Positions 6,944-16,410 of a stretch of DNA of 64,000 bases are shown here, piece after piece. Where the stretch lies: positions 2,609,501 to 2,673,500 of the forward strand of contig NZ_CP053708.1 in NCBI RefSeq assembly GCF_013201075.1, in the 5' to 3' direction. The notes under the pieces are model-generated. The model was not told the origin of the DNA and made no database searches. It saw only the letters and a program-made list of their open reading frames with translations. The position numbers were made by a program, and so were the translations under genes. Each line of letters begins with the position of its first letter. Position 1 is the stretch's first letter. Origin of the DNA: Lichenicola cladoniae (lineage in GTDB: Bacteria; Pseudomonadota; Alphaproteobacteria; Acetobacterales; Acetobacteraceae).

Positions 6944-9651
6944 GCTGCACGATCGACGGGCGCCTGATCGACGCCGAGCCCGGCGCTGGCCAGTGCCTGC
7001 GAACGTTCGTGCGCGAGAATGGCGCGCTCGGGGTCAAGAAGGGCTGCGACGGCGGTGATTGCGGCGCCTGCACGGTGTGGCTCGATGGCGAGCCGGTCCA
7101 TTCCTGCCTGATGCCGGCATTCCGTGCGGGGGGGCGACATGTCACCACTATCTCCGGCCTCGGCCAGCCCGGCGCCCTGCATGAGCTGCAGCAGCGCTTT
7201 CTGGATGCGCAGGCCTATCAGTGCGGGTTCTGCACGCCCGGGATGATCATGACGATCGCGGCGCTGACGCCGGAGCAGCACACCGATCTGCCGCGTGCGC
7301 TGAAGGGCAATCTGTGCCGGTGCACCGGCTATCGATCGGTCGCCGACGCGATCATCGGCCGGGTCGAGGCCGAGGAGGACCGTGCCGGGCACGCGGCCGG
7401 CGCCAGCCTGCGCAACCCGCTCGGCCCGGACATCGTCACCGGCTGCGCACGCTATACGATGGATCTGGCCACCGACGATCCGCTGCTGGCGGGATTGCTG
7501 CATCTGAAAGTGCTGCGGTCGCCGCACGCCCACGCCCGGATCACCGGCATCGATACCGCCCGGGCGGAGGCCCTGCCCGGCGTCGTGGCCGTGCTGACCC
7601 ACGAGAACACGCCGAAGCGCCGGTTCAGCAGCGCGACCCACGAGGATCATCTGGTCGATCCCGACGACATGGTCCTCCTGGACGAGGTGATGCGGTTCGC
7701 CGGCCAGCGCGTGGCGGCGGTGGTCGCCGAGACCGAGGCGATCGCCGAGGCAGCATGCCGGCTGCTCGACGTCTCGTACGAGGTGCTGCCTTCGGTGTTC
7801 GATCCGGAGGACGCGATGCTGCCCGGCGCGCCGGTGCTGCACGAGAAGGCGCTGGAAAGCCGCGGGAACGTCTACGCCGAGATCAGCGGCGAGAGCGGCT
7901 GCGTGGCGGACGGCTTCGCCAAGGCGGACTACGTGCACGAGAAAACCTATTCCACCACCCGCGTGCAGCACGTCCATCTGGAAACCCATGGTTCGATCGC
8001 CTGGCGCGATGCCGAGGGACGGGTGCATGTGCGGACCAGCTCGCAGGCTCCGTTCATCGTGCAGCAGAAGCTCTGCCACGTCTTCGACCTGCCGCTCCGC
8101 GCGGTGCATGTGTTCACCGAAAGGGTCGGCGGCGGCTTCGGCGGCAAGCAGGAGATGGTGACCGAGGACCTTTGCGTGCTCGCGGCGGTGCGGACCGGGC
8201 GGCCGGTCAAGTGGGAGTTCTCGCGCGGGGAACAGTTCACTGCCGCAACCACCCGCCACCAGATGACGACGCAGGTGAAGATCGGCGCGCGGCGGGACGG
8301 CACGATGACCGCGATCGAGTTGCGCGTGGTGTCCAACACCGGCGCCTATGGCGGGCATGGCGGCGAGACCCTGGCGGCGGCGCTCGGCAGCCCGCTGACC
8401 GTGTACCGCTGCCCGAACAAGAAGGCCGCCGGCTACGCGGTCTATACCAACATGGTGCCAGGCGGCGGCTTCAGGGGGTATGGCGCGTCGCAGACCACGT
8501 TCGCCGTCGAGTGCGCGATGGACGATCTGGCGTTGGCGCTAGGGCTCGACCCATTCGCGATCCGCCGCACCAACATGATCCGCTCGGGCGACTGGATGCA
8601 GTCGATCTGGACGGAAACCGCCGATATCGGGTGGGGCAGCTACGGCCTGGACCAGTGCATGGACTGGGTCGAGGCGGCGTTGGCCAGTGGCCGGGGCGAG
8701 CCGAAGCCGGTCGGCGCGGAGTGGCTCGAAGGCAGCGGCATGGCGCTGGCGATGCTCGATTGCGGGCCACCGACCGAACACCGCTCCGGAGCGGAGATGA
8801 CGCTGCTGCCGAACGGGCGGTATCACCTGGCGGTCGGCTCGACGGAGATGGGCAACGGGTCGGTCACGTCGCACCGGCAGATCGCGGCGGAACTGCTCGG
8901 CTGCGCCGCCGACCAGATCGACATCATCAATGCCGATACCGATCGCGCGCCGTACGATACGGGAACGTTTGCCAGCACCGGGACGGTCGTTGCCGGCAAG
9001 GCCGTGGCGCTGACGGCCGAGGCGCTGCGCGACAACCTCCTCGACTATGCCTGCCTGGCGCACGAGACGCTGCGACCGGCGGCGCGGCTGGAAGCGGGCT
9101 TCTTGATCCGCGGCGACGAACGGCTGGCGCTGGCCGACCTGCATGTGGCGGGCACGGCGGCGGGCCACCGGTTCCAGGCGAAGCGAAAGGCCTATCTCTC
9201 GCCGCGAACCGTCGCCTTCAACGTCCAGGGCATCCGGCTGGCGGTGCACCGCCACACCGCCGAGATCCGCATCCTGCACTCGGTCCATGCGGCCGATATC
9301 GGCCGGCCGCTCAACCCGATGCAGTGCCAGGGCCAGATCGACGGTGCGATCGCGATGGGGCTCGGTTGGGCGCTGACCGAAACCATGGTGCATGACGACG
9401 ACGGCCACGTGGTGAACCCGAGCCTGCGGAACTACCGCATTCCGGCGTTCGCGGACGTGCCGCCCAGCGAGGTGCACTTCGCCGATACCTACGACAGCAT
9501 CGGGCCGCTCGGTGCCAAATCGCAAGGCGAGTGCTCGATCAACCCGGTCGCGCCTGCGATCGCCAATGCGCTGGCGAGCGCGGCGGGCGTGCGCTTCGCC
9601 CACCTGCCGCTGACGCCGGACCGCATCTATGCGGAGCTTCCGCTCTCATGA
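6940..9651 (+). CDS. Molybdopterin-dependent hydroxylase, fused 2Fe-2S and Mo-binding subunits (xanthine dehydrogenase family)
   Basis: A 903-residue enzyme that hydroxylates an aldehyde or N-heterocycle using water. Residues 1-150 are the two 2Fe-2S domains: plant-type cluster at C36, C41, C44 and C56; second cluster at C95, C98, C126 and C128 (CGFCTP and CRCTGY). After a short linker come the Ald_Xan_dh_C domains. HLETHGS, GGGFGGKQE and the pterin/Mo motif GGGFRGYGASQ are present, and the catalytic glutamate is in QGECSINPVAP near the C terminus. CoxS- and CoxL-type parts are usually separate; here they are fused while FAD stays separate. No Tat signal is visible, so it is probably cytoplasmic. 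The substrate cannot be assigned. Both gene junctions are ATGA overlaps. Confidence 0.92.
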   Translation: MSCTIDGRLIDAEPGAGQCLRTFVRENGALGVKKGCDGGDCGACTVWLDGEPVHSCLMPAFRAGGRHVTTISGLGQPGALHELQQRFLDAQAYQCGFCTPGMIMTIAALTPEQHTDLPRALKGNLCRCTGYRSVADAIIGRVEAEEDRAGHAAGASLRNPLGPDIVTGCARYTMDLATDDPLLAGLLHLKVLRSPHAHARITGIDTARAEALPGVVAVLTHENTPKRRFSSATHEDHLVDPDDMVLLDEVMRFAGQRVAAVVAETEAIAEAACRLLDVSYEVLPSVFDPEDAMLPGAPVLHEKALESRGNVYAEISGESGCVADGFAKADYVHEKTYSTTRVQHVHLETHGSIAWRDAEGRVHVRTSSQAPFIVQQKLCHVFDLPLRAVHVFTERVGGGFGGKQEMVTEDLCVLAAVRTGRPVKWEFSRGEQFTAATTRHQMTTQVKIGARRDGTMTAIELRVVSNTGAYGGHGGETLAAALGSPLTVYRCPNKKAAGYAVYTNMVPGGGFRGYGASQTTFAVECAMDDLALALGLDPFAIRRTNMIRSGDWMQSIWTETADIGWGSYGLDQCMDWVEAALASGRGEPKPVGAEWLEGSGMALAMLDCGPPTEHRSGAEMTLLPNGRYHLAVGSTEMGNGSVTSHRQIAAELLGCAADQIDIINADTDRAPYDTGTFASTGTVVAGKAVALTAEALRDNLLDYACLAHETLRPAARLEAGFLIRGDERLALADLHVAGTAAGHRFQAKRKAYLSPRTVAFNVQGIRLAVHRHTAEIRILHSVHAADIGRPLNPMQCQGQIDGAIAMGLGWALTETMVHDDDGHVVNPSLRNYRIPAFADVPPSEVHFADTYDSIGPLGAKSQGECSINPVAPAIANALASAAGVRFAHLPLTPDRIYAELPLS

Positions 9652-10586
9652 CGACGGGTGCGGGCGTCACCATCGTCACCCAGACCCGGGTGGCCGAAGG
9701 CGGCGCCCATGCGTTTGCCCGTTTCCAGGCGGACATCAACGCGGCCATCGCGCGACAGCCCGGCTTCATCGAGCAGTCGGTGCTGCCACCGAACCCGCCG
9801 GTGCAGGTGGACTGGGTTATTTTGCAGCGGTTCCGCGCCACGGCGGACGCGGTCGGGTGGCTGCGCTCGGACGAGCGCATCGGGCTGGTGGCGGGGGTGC
9901 AGGCGCATCTGGTCGGTCCCGACGACGTCCATCTGTTGCGAGATGGCGACCAGGGTGCGCTGCCCTCGCCGGTGTCAATCGTGATCACCACCCGGGTGAA
10001 GCCCGGCTGCGAGGCGCCGTTCCGGCTGTGGGAGCATCGGATCGCGGCGGCGCAGACCCAGGCTCCGGGATTTACTGGCTATCGGCTGGAGCCGCCGATC
10101 CCGGGCGTGCAGGACGATTTCGTGGCCATCCTGCGGTTCGCCTCGGACGCGTCGCTGCAGCAGTGGCTGGACTCCCCGCAGCGCGCAGCCCTGCTGGCGG
10201 AGGCGGCGGCGTTCACCGTCGAGGTGCGGACGCGGCGGGTGCAGGCCGGCTTCTCGCAGTGGTTCGCGCCGGCGGGCGGCGGTCCGGCGGCGTGGAAGCA
10301 GAACATGGTCGTGCTGCTGATGCTCTATCCGGTGGTGTTCCTGTTCGGCCGGTGGGTGCAGACGCCGCTGCTCGCGGGGGTCTGGGGGCTGCCGTTCTGG
10401 CTGTCGCTGTTCATCGCCAACGTGGCGGGGGTCGTTCTGCTGAACTGGCTGGTCCCGTGGGGCAGCCGCCGGTTCGCGTGGTGGCTGACGCCACGCGACG
10501 ACGCGCCGGCCTGGACGTCGTGGATGGGCGCGGCGGCGTTGATCGGCTTGTACTGCGTGACGATGGCGGCGTTTTCCAGATCGTAG
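9648..10586 (+). CDS. Antibiotic biosynthesis monooxygenase (ABM) domain protein with C-terminal membrane segments
   Basis: A 312-residue protein. Two ABM-like ferredoxin-fold units are arranged in tandem. The first (about residues 5-100) begins VTIVTQTRVAEGG and contains the FxADINAAIARQPGFI pattern. The second (about 108-205) begins VSIVITTRVKPG with LWEHRIAAAQTQAPGF. These match the double-ABM, membrane-anchored proteins of the COG3224 kind. Three hydrophobic helices follow (about 225-243, 250-272 and 294-310). ABM domains act as small cofactor-free oxygenases or stress proteins; activity here is unproven. The ATG overlaps the TGA of the Mo-hydroxylase gene, so it is the last gene of that operon. 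Confidence 0.82.
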   Translation: MTTGAGVTIVTQTRVAEGGAHAFARFQADINAAIARQPGFIEQSVLPPNPPVQVDWVILQRFRATADAVGWLRSDERIGLVAGVQAHLVGPDDVHLLRDGDQGALPSPVSIVITTRVKPGCEAPFRLWEHRIAAAQTQAPGFTGYRLEPPIPGVQDDFVAILRFASDASLQQWLDSPQRAALLAEAAAFTVEVRTRRVQAGFSQWFAPAGGGPAAWKQNMVVLLMLYPVVFLFGRWVQTPLLAGVWGLPFWLSLFIANVAGVVLLNWLVPWGSRRFAWWLTPRDDAPAWTSWMGAAALIGLYCVTMAAFSRS

Positions 10587-10781
10587 ACGATAGCGGTGGC
10601 GTCGCGCGACATTTCCCAGCGCCGAAGCCGGTGAGGATCGGGGGTAGTTGTAGCGAGTTTCGGACATCGCCTTGAAGACCGGGGTAGTTGCCGCGTTTCT
10701 ACACGGACCAGGATTGGGCAAGTTCCGTTATGGTATCGTCACAGTGACGATTCCCACTGCAAGATATAATGGCCATGAGCT

Positions 10782-12260
10782 TTATCCGCGCAACTCGCAG
10801 GGTGGCTCGTTCAACGGAGTGTCGGCGAAAGCGACCGGATACAGCGCGCGTCCGGTGGCGAACGACTGCAGCGCGGCGATGTCCGGTCGGCCGGCTTCGG
10901 GACAGACGCGCCTGGCGTTGCCGGCGACATCCAGCGTTCCGCAGCCGGGCCGTAGCGCATCGACGATGTCCGGCTTGCCGTACAGGATGGTTCCGCCGCG
11001 CAGTACGAGTGCAACGGTCGCCGGGGTTGCCCGCACGACGGCTTCGTACGGGTCACCTCCGTTCGCATCGAACAAGGCCAGGTCGGCGACCTTGCCCACC
11101 GCAATGCTGCCGATGAGCGCGTCGTCATGCACCACGCTGGCGGCGTCGATGGTGACCATGCGCCATAGGTCGCGAGCGCTCAGCACATCGTGCAGGATGG
11201 CATGATTGTAGTGAACCGCGCATGCCAGTTCGCGGTTCAGGTTCATCGAGCCGGATGGCAGCCAGTCCGAACCGAGCGCCAGGGTTATGCCGAGGCGATG
11301 CGCCTCGATGATGTCGAGCGTCTTGCCATACAGCGCCAGGTTGCTTCGCGGTGACCAGACGATGCCGGCATGCCGTTGCGCCACAAGTTCGAGGTCCTGC
11401 TTCGTCAAAGCGACCGCATGAATCAGGGTGGCCTGCGGCATGATCCAGTCGTTGGCGATGCCTCCCCCGCCGGCGAGCGGGGTTGTGTCGTAGGTGCGCG
11501 AACTTTCGCAGCGGAACTCGTTGCGCGCGGCCTGGTCGCGTCCCTCCGATACATGCGCCAGGAACGCGCTGCTTGCCGCGACCTCGTCATGCGTCGCGGG
11601 ATGGTGGCCGTAGTCGCAGTCGTGCACGCGCATGATGCCGGCCGCATCGTCGAGCGGAAAGATCCGGTAGGTTACCGGACGTGCCGGAAGTCCTTCCAGT
11701 CCGGCCGCGAAATCGAGGTTGCGCAGCAGGCTGGGCGCCATGCGTTCGCCGACCGTCGAGGTCGCACCGCCGACAAGAAAACGCAGTTCGCCCCAGGCGA
11801 TCACCCGCGGATCGCGATCGGGCTTGAAGTCTTCCAGCGCATGGTGTCCGTCGAGGCCCTTGCGCCACTCATGACGGTGTTGGTAGCGCTCGCCGGTATC
11901 CGGACGCGGCGCGATGCCGGTGTAGTCGATATGGTCGTGGGTGTTGATCAGGCCGGGGGACAGGATCTCGGCAGGACAGTCCAGGATCGTGGCGCCGTGG
12001 GCCTGTGCTGTGCAGGACTGCCCGACGCAGGTGATCCGGCCGTTGCTGTCGACGAGCACCTCGCCGGCGCGGATGACGCGGTCCGGGGTCAGGACGATGG
12101 CGCGGATGAGCAGGCTGTTCGGGATGCCGTTGCCATGCGTGCTGCTGCACGGCGTGGCGGCGCCCGCATCGGCCCCGTAAAGCGCCAGCAGGATCGACGC
12201 GGCCACGGCGATCCATGCCGCGCAACGCAACGCCACGGCCGAAATGTTCGTTTGCATCAT
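10782..12260 (-). CDS. Exported amidohydrolase family protein
   Basis: A 492-residue metal-dependent hydrolase of the amidohydrolase superfamily. Residues 1-32 make a signal peptide (hydrophobic core WIAVAASILLALYG, likely cut after AGA), so it works in the periplasm. The first metal site is THDHIDY near residue 100. A later conserved aspartate sits in ALGSDWLPSGSMNLNRELA, and the C-terminal composite beta-domain (KVADLALFD) closes the barrel. Substrates of such imidazolonepropionase/cytosine-deaminase-like members are mostly unknown. AGGA precedes the two adjacent ATGs (12260 and 12257). Several extra cysteines in the exported chain could form disulfides. Confidence 0.88.
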   Translation of the reverse strand: MMQTNISAVALRCAAWIAVAASILLALYGADAGAATPCSSTHGNGIPNSLLIRAIVLTPDRVIRAGEVLVDSNGRITCVGQSCTAQAHGATILDCPAEILSPGLINTHDHIDYTGIAPRPDTGERYQHRHEWRKGLDGHHALEDFKPDRDPRVIAWGELRFLVGGATSTVGERMAPSLLRNLDFAAGLEGLPARPVTYRIFPLDDAAGIMRVHDCDYGHHPATHDEVAASSAFLAHVSEGRDQAARNEFRCESSRTYDTTPLAGGGGIANDWIMPQATLIHAVALTKQDLELVAQRHAGIVWSPRSNLALYGKTLDIIEAHRLGITLALGSDWLPSGSMNLNRELACAVHYNHAILHDVLSARDLWRMVTIDAASVVHDDALIGSIAVGKVADLALFDANGGDPYEAVVRATPATVALVLRGGTILYGKPDIVDALRPGCGTLDVAGNARRVCPEAGRPDIAALQSFATGRALYPVAFADTPLNEPPCELRG

Positions 12261-12343
12261 GTCTGTCCTGCTTCGGTGCATCCGCCTATGCAAGTTGCTG
12301 GCCGACATCGGCAGGACGGCGCCGAAGCGGCGATGGAGTGGGT

Positions 12344-12691
12344 ATGCCGGACTTTTTCGACCTCGCCGGCCAGGGTTGGGTGCAGCTCGCCGAGCTGACC
12401 ATGGCGTTCGTGCTGTCCGCACTGGTCGGGCTCGAGCGGGAGATCCGCCAGAAGAGCGCCGGCCTGCGCACCTACACGTCGGTGGGCGTGGCGGCGGCGC
12501 TGTTCATGCTGATCTCCAAATACGGCTTCACCAACGTCCTGGTGCCGAGCCGGATCGTGCTCGACCCGTCGCGGGTCGCGGCCCAGGTGGTGTCCGGCAT
12601 CGGCTTCATCGGCGGCGGCGTGATCTTCATGCGGCGCGACATGGGCGCTTTGCAGACTTGCGTGTGCCGTGATGATAGGACGCCTGCATGA
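12344..12691 (+). pseudogene. MgtC/SapB family protein, truncated
   Basis: The first 100 residues are a clear MgtC/SapB membrane domain: LTMAFVLSALVGLEREIRQKSAGLRTYTSVG, then the VSGIGFIGGGVIF motif. Intact proteins continue with a VRGLTTAA segment and two or more membrane helices. Here the similarity stops at RRDMGA (about 12645) and the frame ends 15 codons later at TGA. The missing 3' part is not visible elsewhere in the window. The break marks the left edge of an accessory region with unrelated genes and dispersed repeats. A GGAG-like site before the ATG shows that this is the original start. Probably non-functional. Confidence 0.8.
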
Positions 12692-13194
12692 GCCATCCCA
12701 TCTCGCTGTCTCCCTCCGTGAACCCGAGCCATCGATGTGCAACCCGACTTCTCACAATGGTCCACGAATTTCACAAGGCAGGCTATCAACGCATTCGCTT
12801 CAGCTCGGGCATGGCGCCGAGCGGCATCTATTGGCGTTGCTCCATCACCCATGCCGGGAACATGACCGCCGATGGCCTCCACATCCAGGACTACAATGCT
12901 CCTGAGGAGGTCGCGGCCTATTCCTCAAGTTCGGGCGACCACTACTTCGGCTGGGCCGACGCCCCGGGACGTTCCGCCCGCGAGCTCGGGCTCCTGTTCC
13001 TCGATCGATTCCCGGCTATCGCGGAAAAAGGCCTGGGGCGTGATTGGACGTATGCCGGCTGGTTGACAGAGATTCTCGGACGAGCCGAACGCGATGAACG
13101 TTCTGGATTTCCCGTCTTTTTCGCAGACTACCCGATTGATCTTGAGCCGGCCGATCGCCCGCCGCCCGTGACCATCGGCATGATGCACGAATGA
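12688..13194 (+). CDS. Hypothetical protein with conserved GYQRIR/APSGIYWRC segment
   Basis: A 168-residue soluble protein whose function I do not recognise. The most conserved-looking part is MVHEFHKAGYQRIRF followed by GMAPSGIYWRCSI (about residues 24-57), then a HYFGW motif and DWTYAGWLTEIL near residue 120. It is rich in aromatic residues and has no membrane segment or signal. Its ATG overlaps the stop of the truncated mgtC (ATGA), which may be accidental, since the deletion placed them together. The true start could also be the internal ATG at residue 24. Confidence 0.65.
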   Translation: MSHPISLSPSVNPSHRCATRLLTMVHEFHKAGYQRIRFSSGMAPSGIYWRCSITHAGNMTADGLHIQDYNAPEEVAAYSSSSGDHYFGWADAPGRSARELGLLFLDRFPAIAEKGLGRDWTYAGWLTEILGRAERDERSGFPVFFADYPIDLEPADRPPPVTIGMMHE

Positions 13195-13272
13195 CCAACT
13201 TCCATCCACAGCACGCATACAGCCGGGCAGACTGGCCGAAAGCAGACCGTCTGCTTTTAAGGGACCGGTAGA

Positions 13273-13286
13273 GAAAGCGGACGCTC
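13273..13286 (+). repeat. Short dispersed motif GAAAGCGGACGCTC, copy 1
   Basis: An exact 14-bp copy lies here, and its exact reverse complement is at 15114-15127. Close variants are at 15236-15250 (GAAGCGGACGTTC) and 17212-17222 (GAAAGCGGACG). All four are intergenic and confined to the 13-17 kb accessory stretch. They look like remnants of an intergenic repeat family, not a coding feature. Confidence 0.5.
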
Positions 13287-13307
13287 GATCCCGCGACGCA
13301 TCGTCGG

Positions 13308-14855
13308 TCATCTCCCCACCTTACGCGTCTCTGGCCCGCCGAACCACCGCAACGCGGCCTCAGCCGCCGCATCGACATCCGGTTCAGCCTCACTGGCCCA
13401 GGCGACGTAGCCGTCGGGGCGCACGAGCACCGCGCTCAGGCCAAGCCGTTCCTTGGCGTCACTTGCGACATACGTGATCCGATCGCCCCAGCCATGCACC
13501 AGCGCCTGAAGCAATTTGCAGCCACAGAAGTCGAGGAAGAGACCTCTCCCGCTGCGAAGGTGGAGGCTAGGCGTCGTGTCGTCCAACAACTCGAAATCGG
13601 GAACGCTGCGACCTACCAGAGGATGCGTGCCTGCTAGATTGTAGCGGAGGGACACACCCCAAACCCGCTCAGCAAAGTAGGTTGCGCCGTCACGCGTTTC
13701 GATCAGGTCGCGAATGATGGCTTCGAGCGCGCGTGCGCTCCGGTCAGGGCGCATGATCGCGACCTGAGCGCGCGACCAATCGAGGATCTGTGCGCCCACT
13801 TCAAGGCGTTCACTCACGTAGCTGTCGAGCAAACCGACCGGTGCATCGCCCTTAATGGTGGCCGCTAGCTTCCATCCGAGGTTCATGGCATCGCCGAGAC
13901 CAAGGTTGAGGCCCTGACCTCCCAGCGGCGAATGTATGTGTGCGGCATCGCTTGCCAACAGCACTCGCTCTTTACGATAGGTCGTCGCCTGACAGGCGCG
14001 GTCCGTCCAAGTCGTGGCTAAATCGAGTGACGTCACGGTGATGTCCTCACCGGAAATGCGGCGCAATACCGCTTGCACATGATCGAGCGTGACAGGTTGG
14101 GATCGGTGGAAGGCACCACCATCGAACTCGACCATCCCGACCGTTCCGGGCGGCGAGAAGTTGTACATGCCGGTCGCGGTGTAATGACGGCCTGGCTTGA
14201 GCTTTGTTGGTTCGTCCATCACGACCTGAACGGAATAGCCGGTGAACTCGGGATCGGTGCCGACAAACTCGAAGCCGCTCATCTTGCGCACAGTACTTCG
14301 GCCGCCATCGCAACCGACCAGCCACAGTCCGTGGAATTGCTCGTCACCAGCGTGGACGGTCACGTGCCGATCCGCCTGTTCGACGCCGCGGACGGCAAGG
14401 CCGCGCCTGATTTCGACGCCCAGCTTGTCCGCCCGGGCTGCAAGGACCGTCTCGAGGCACGACATGTCAGTCATCATGGTGGTGTCAGCCGCACTAGCCA
14501 GGCGGTACGGCCACTTCGACATATCGATGTTGTCGTGGAAAAACTGGATACCGGCGAAATGTCCGCCCGGTCGCCGCACCTGCTGCACCCAGTGCGGCAA
14601 GTTGTAGCTCCCATCCAAGGCATTCTTCGCCGATTGGCTTTCGGCGAGATCGTCAAGCAATCCGCGACGGCGAAACGCCTCGATGGTCTGCACCGAGAGG
14701 CCGCGCATGCCGAACGGAAGCTGTTTCAGGCGTGAGTGCGGATCTTGAGCCTGCTCCAGAACCAGCACCGAGAGGCCTGCAAGGCGCAGCTCGAGCGCAA
14801 GAAACAGGCCGACCGGACCAGCACCGGCGATGAGAACGTCGTAATGTGCGTGCAT
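13308..14855 (-). CDS. FAD-dependent aromatic monooxygenase (PHBH-type, class A flavoprotein)
   Basis: A 515-residue flavin monooxygenase that would hydroxylate an aromatic or polyketide substrate using NAD(P)H and O2. The N-terminal dinucleotide-binding GAGPVG is at residues 11-16, with the acidic end of strand 2 at VLEQA. The DG motif appears as GCDGGRSTVR near residue 180. The second FAD motif is ASDAAHIHSPLGGQGLNLGLGDA near 300, with Ser in place of the usual Gly before DAAH. The last 110 residues form a thioredoxin-like C-terminal domain as in MhpA/PgaE-type enzymes. It sits alone among accessory genes, without a cognate regulator beside it. Substrate unknown. Confidence 0.9.
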   Translation of the reverse strand: MHAHYDVLIAGAGPVGLFLALELRLAGLSVLVLEQAQDPHSRLKQLPFGMRGLSVQTIEAFRRRGLLDDLAESQSAKNALDGSYNLPHWVQQVRRPGGHFAGIQFFHDNIDMSKWPYRLASAADTTMMTDMSCLETVLAARADKLGVEIRRGLAVRGVEQADRHVTVHAGDEQFHGLWLVGCDGGRSTVRKMSGFEFVGTDPEFTGYSVQVVMDEPTKLKPGRHYTATGMYNFSPPGTVGMVEFDGGAFHRSQPVTLDHVQAVLRRISGEDITVTSLDLATTWTDRACQATTYRKERVLLASDAAHIHSPLGGQGLNLGLGDAMNLGWKLAATIKGDAPVGLLDSYVSERLEVGAQILDWSRAQVAIMRPDRSARALEAIIRDLIETRDGATYFAERVWGVSLRYNLAGTHPLVGRSVPDFELLDDTTPSLHLRSGRGLFLDFCGCKLLQALVHGWGDRITYVASDAKERLGLSAVLVRPDGYVAWASEAEPDVDAAAEAALRWFGGPETRKVGR

Positions 14856-15624
14856 GGACCACTCCTCGTATCATCCGACCGGAGCGGCTTGTCGATCCGA
14901 CAACCACACGGACGAACAACGGGCGCTTGAACAGCGCCCGAGATTCGTCGTGGGACTCATGCAAGATGCATGGACAGAGCTTCCGTCACCGGAAGGACCT
15001 GGGCTGGACCACACCAAGTCTGCCTTTTTCGACGCGCCAGATCTACCGGCGTGTTGCTCGAAACGCAAGCGTGCAGCTGACGCCTTACGTAGGTCCTGAT
15101 CCTATCATGGCGGGAGCGTCCGCTTTCGAGCGCAATAGGCGACCACGTCGTGACGGCTTCTGGGCGCAGAGCAGCCACCGTCGAACGGCAAAGACTGGCC
15201 GGAAGCGGACTGGCAGCTTTGGAGTGGTTGGCTGAGAGAAGCGGACGTTCATGGTGGGATGCCAGTTGGCAGATGGCGCCCAATCTCGGCCGTTCGGATC
15301 GGAAATCCGCGAGCCCATAACCAGCCATTCGTTAAGGGCGACCATTCCCATTTTTCCATCTCCGAGCCACAATTTCGGGAAAGAGCAATCGGGAACAGAT
15401 TTTGGGAATGCGGATGCCTCGAACGTCTGTCGGAGCGAGCGCCGGGGCGACTGTCCCGTGGTAGGTTCGTTTGAGGGAACACGCTAAGCGGAGCCGCTAC
15501 CGTGAACCTGTGTTCGAATAATGCACAGGAGCCGCCACAGTGGCTGAGTTCTACTTCGACGCGGACAGCCAGCCGCTCCCCTCGGCGTCCTTGTTCGGGG
15601 GCAAGCAAAATGCTAGTAATCGAA
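14856..15624. other. Intergenic region with repeat fragments, no gene seen
   Basis: 769 bp without a convincing gene. Short frames run on both strands but lack ribosome sites and recognisable products. It contains an inverted copy of the GAAAGCGGACGCTC motif (15114-15127) and a variant (15236-15250). The stretch looks like decayed sequence between acquired genes. Confidence 0.5.
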
Positions 15625-16053
15625 CTAAGGTGTCAAGTAGCGGACTGATCCAGCCAGCAAAGCGATCAGAGCACCAGGAATTACATGAAATAGGCCTTTT
15701 GCTCCCGCGCCTGAGCGATACAGGAAGAAGCCATCGGTGGTGGCGACGACTAGGCCGAGAATGACCAGAATGGTGGCCATCTCGGTCCACTTGCCCTGGC
15801 TGGCAAAAGCCAAGAGTGTGAAGCCCGTTGCCAGCTGTCGAACGCCCATCAGCGAGACGTACGACGCGGCAGTTTTTCCGTCCAGACGATTTGGGTTGAT
15901 GTTGACATCATTCTTCTTGGGAAGCGGCTGTAGCGGCATGCCAAATGAGGCCGCAAATCCGACGGGCTTCCAAAGCGCATGAGCGCCGGTCGCCACTGCG
16001 AGACATGCAAAGGTAACGCTGACTGCTTTGAATGCTGGGAGGATGTAGTTCAT
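15625..16053 (-). CDS. Small integral membrane protein (DUF4267-like)
   Basis: A 142-residue membrane protein with about four hydrophobic segments. The N-terminal helix runs FKAVSVTFACLAVATGAHAL; a second lies around VRQLATGFTLLAFA. Then come ATILVILGLVVATTDGFFLY and a final VIPGALIALLAG segment. Spacing and the VRQL/GFFLY pattern fit the DUF4267 group of unknown function. The start at 16053 (MNYILPAFKA) follows a GGGAGGA site, so the longer open frame upstream is not used. No operon partner on the same strand. Confidence 0.7.
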   Translation of the reverse strand: MNYILPAFKAVSVTFACLAVATGAHALWKPVGFAASFGMPLQPLPKKNDVNINPNRLDGKTAASYVSLMGVRQLATGFTLLAFASQGKWTEMATILVILGLVVATTDGFFLYRSGAGAKGLFHVIPGALIALLAGSVRYLTP

Positions 16054-16410
16054 GGCTGTTTGCTCGTTGCTTCGATCTTTGGTGGGTGATCCGGCCCATC
16101 GTGACCGGCGGTTCCGGTCCAACCTCACCGATTTCAGGCGCGAACCGGAATCATCGGTCACTGTACCGGAATCGGCGGTCACGTTAACTGGAATACGCAT
16201 TTGCCGTCTAAAGGACCCATTACTCCCCGCCCGCTTGTCCTTTTTAGCGCCTCCAACGGGTTTGGGAACGATTCCTCGTTCCCGATCAACGATCGTTTGT
16301 GGGATAGCTTCACCTATCCGGATCGCCGTTCCTTTTTAGGAAAGCCGGGTCACACCGTTGGCGATGGTCAGAGACGACGCCAACGGCCCAAGCGAGTGTC
16401 GGTTAGGCGA
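16054..16410. other. Intergenic region, no gene seen
   Basis: 357 bp between two minus-strand genes. It contains a GGGAACGA/TTCCTCGTTCCC inverted repeat near 16261-16287 and patches such as CCTTTTTAGGAAAG near 16330 that resemble the repeats at 18.2 and 19.7 kb. No open frame is supported. Confidence 0.45.

Noticed and set aside
6349-8358. Long open frame (669 codons) antisense to the Mo-hydroxylase genes
   Set aside because: Codon-position GC bias of the real genes leaves the opposite strand open; no ribosome site, no recognisable product, and it spans two genes with intact motifs.
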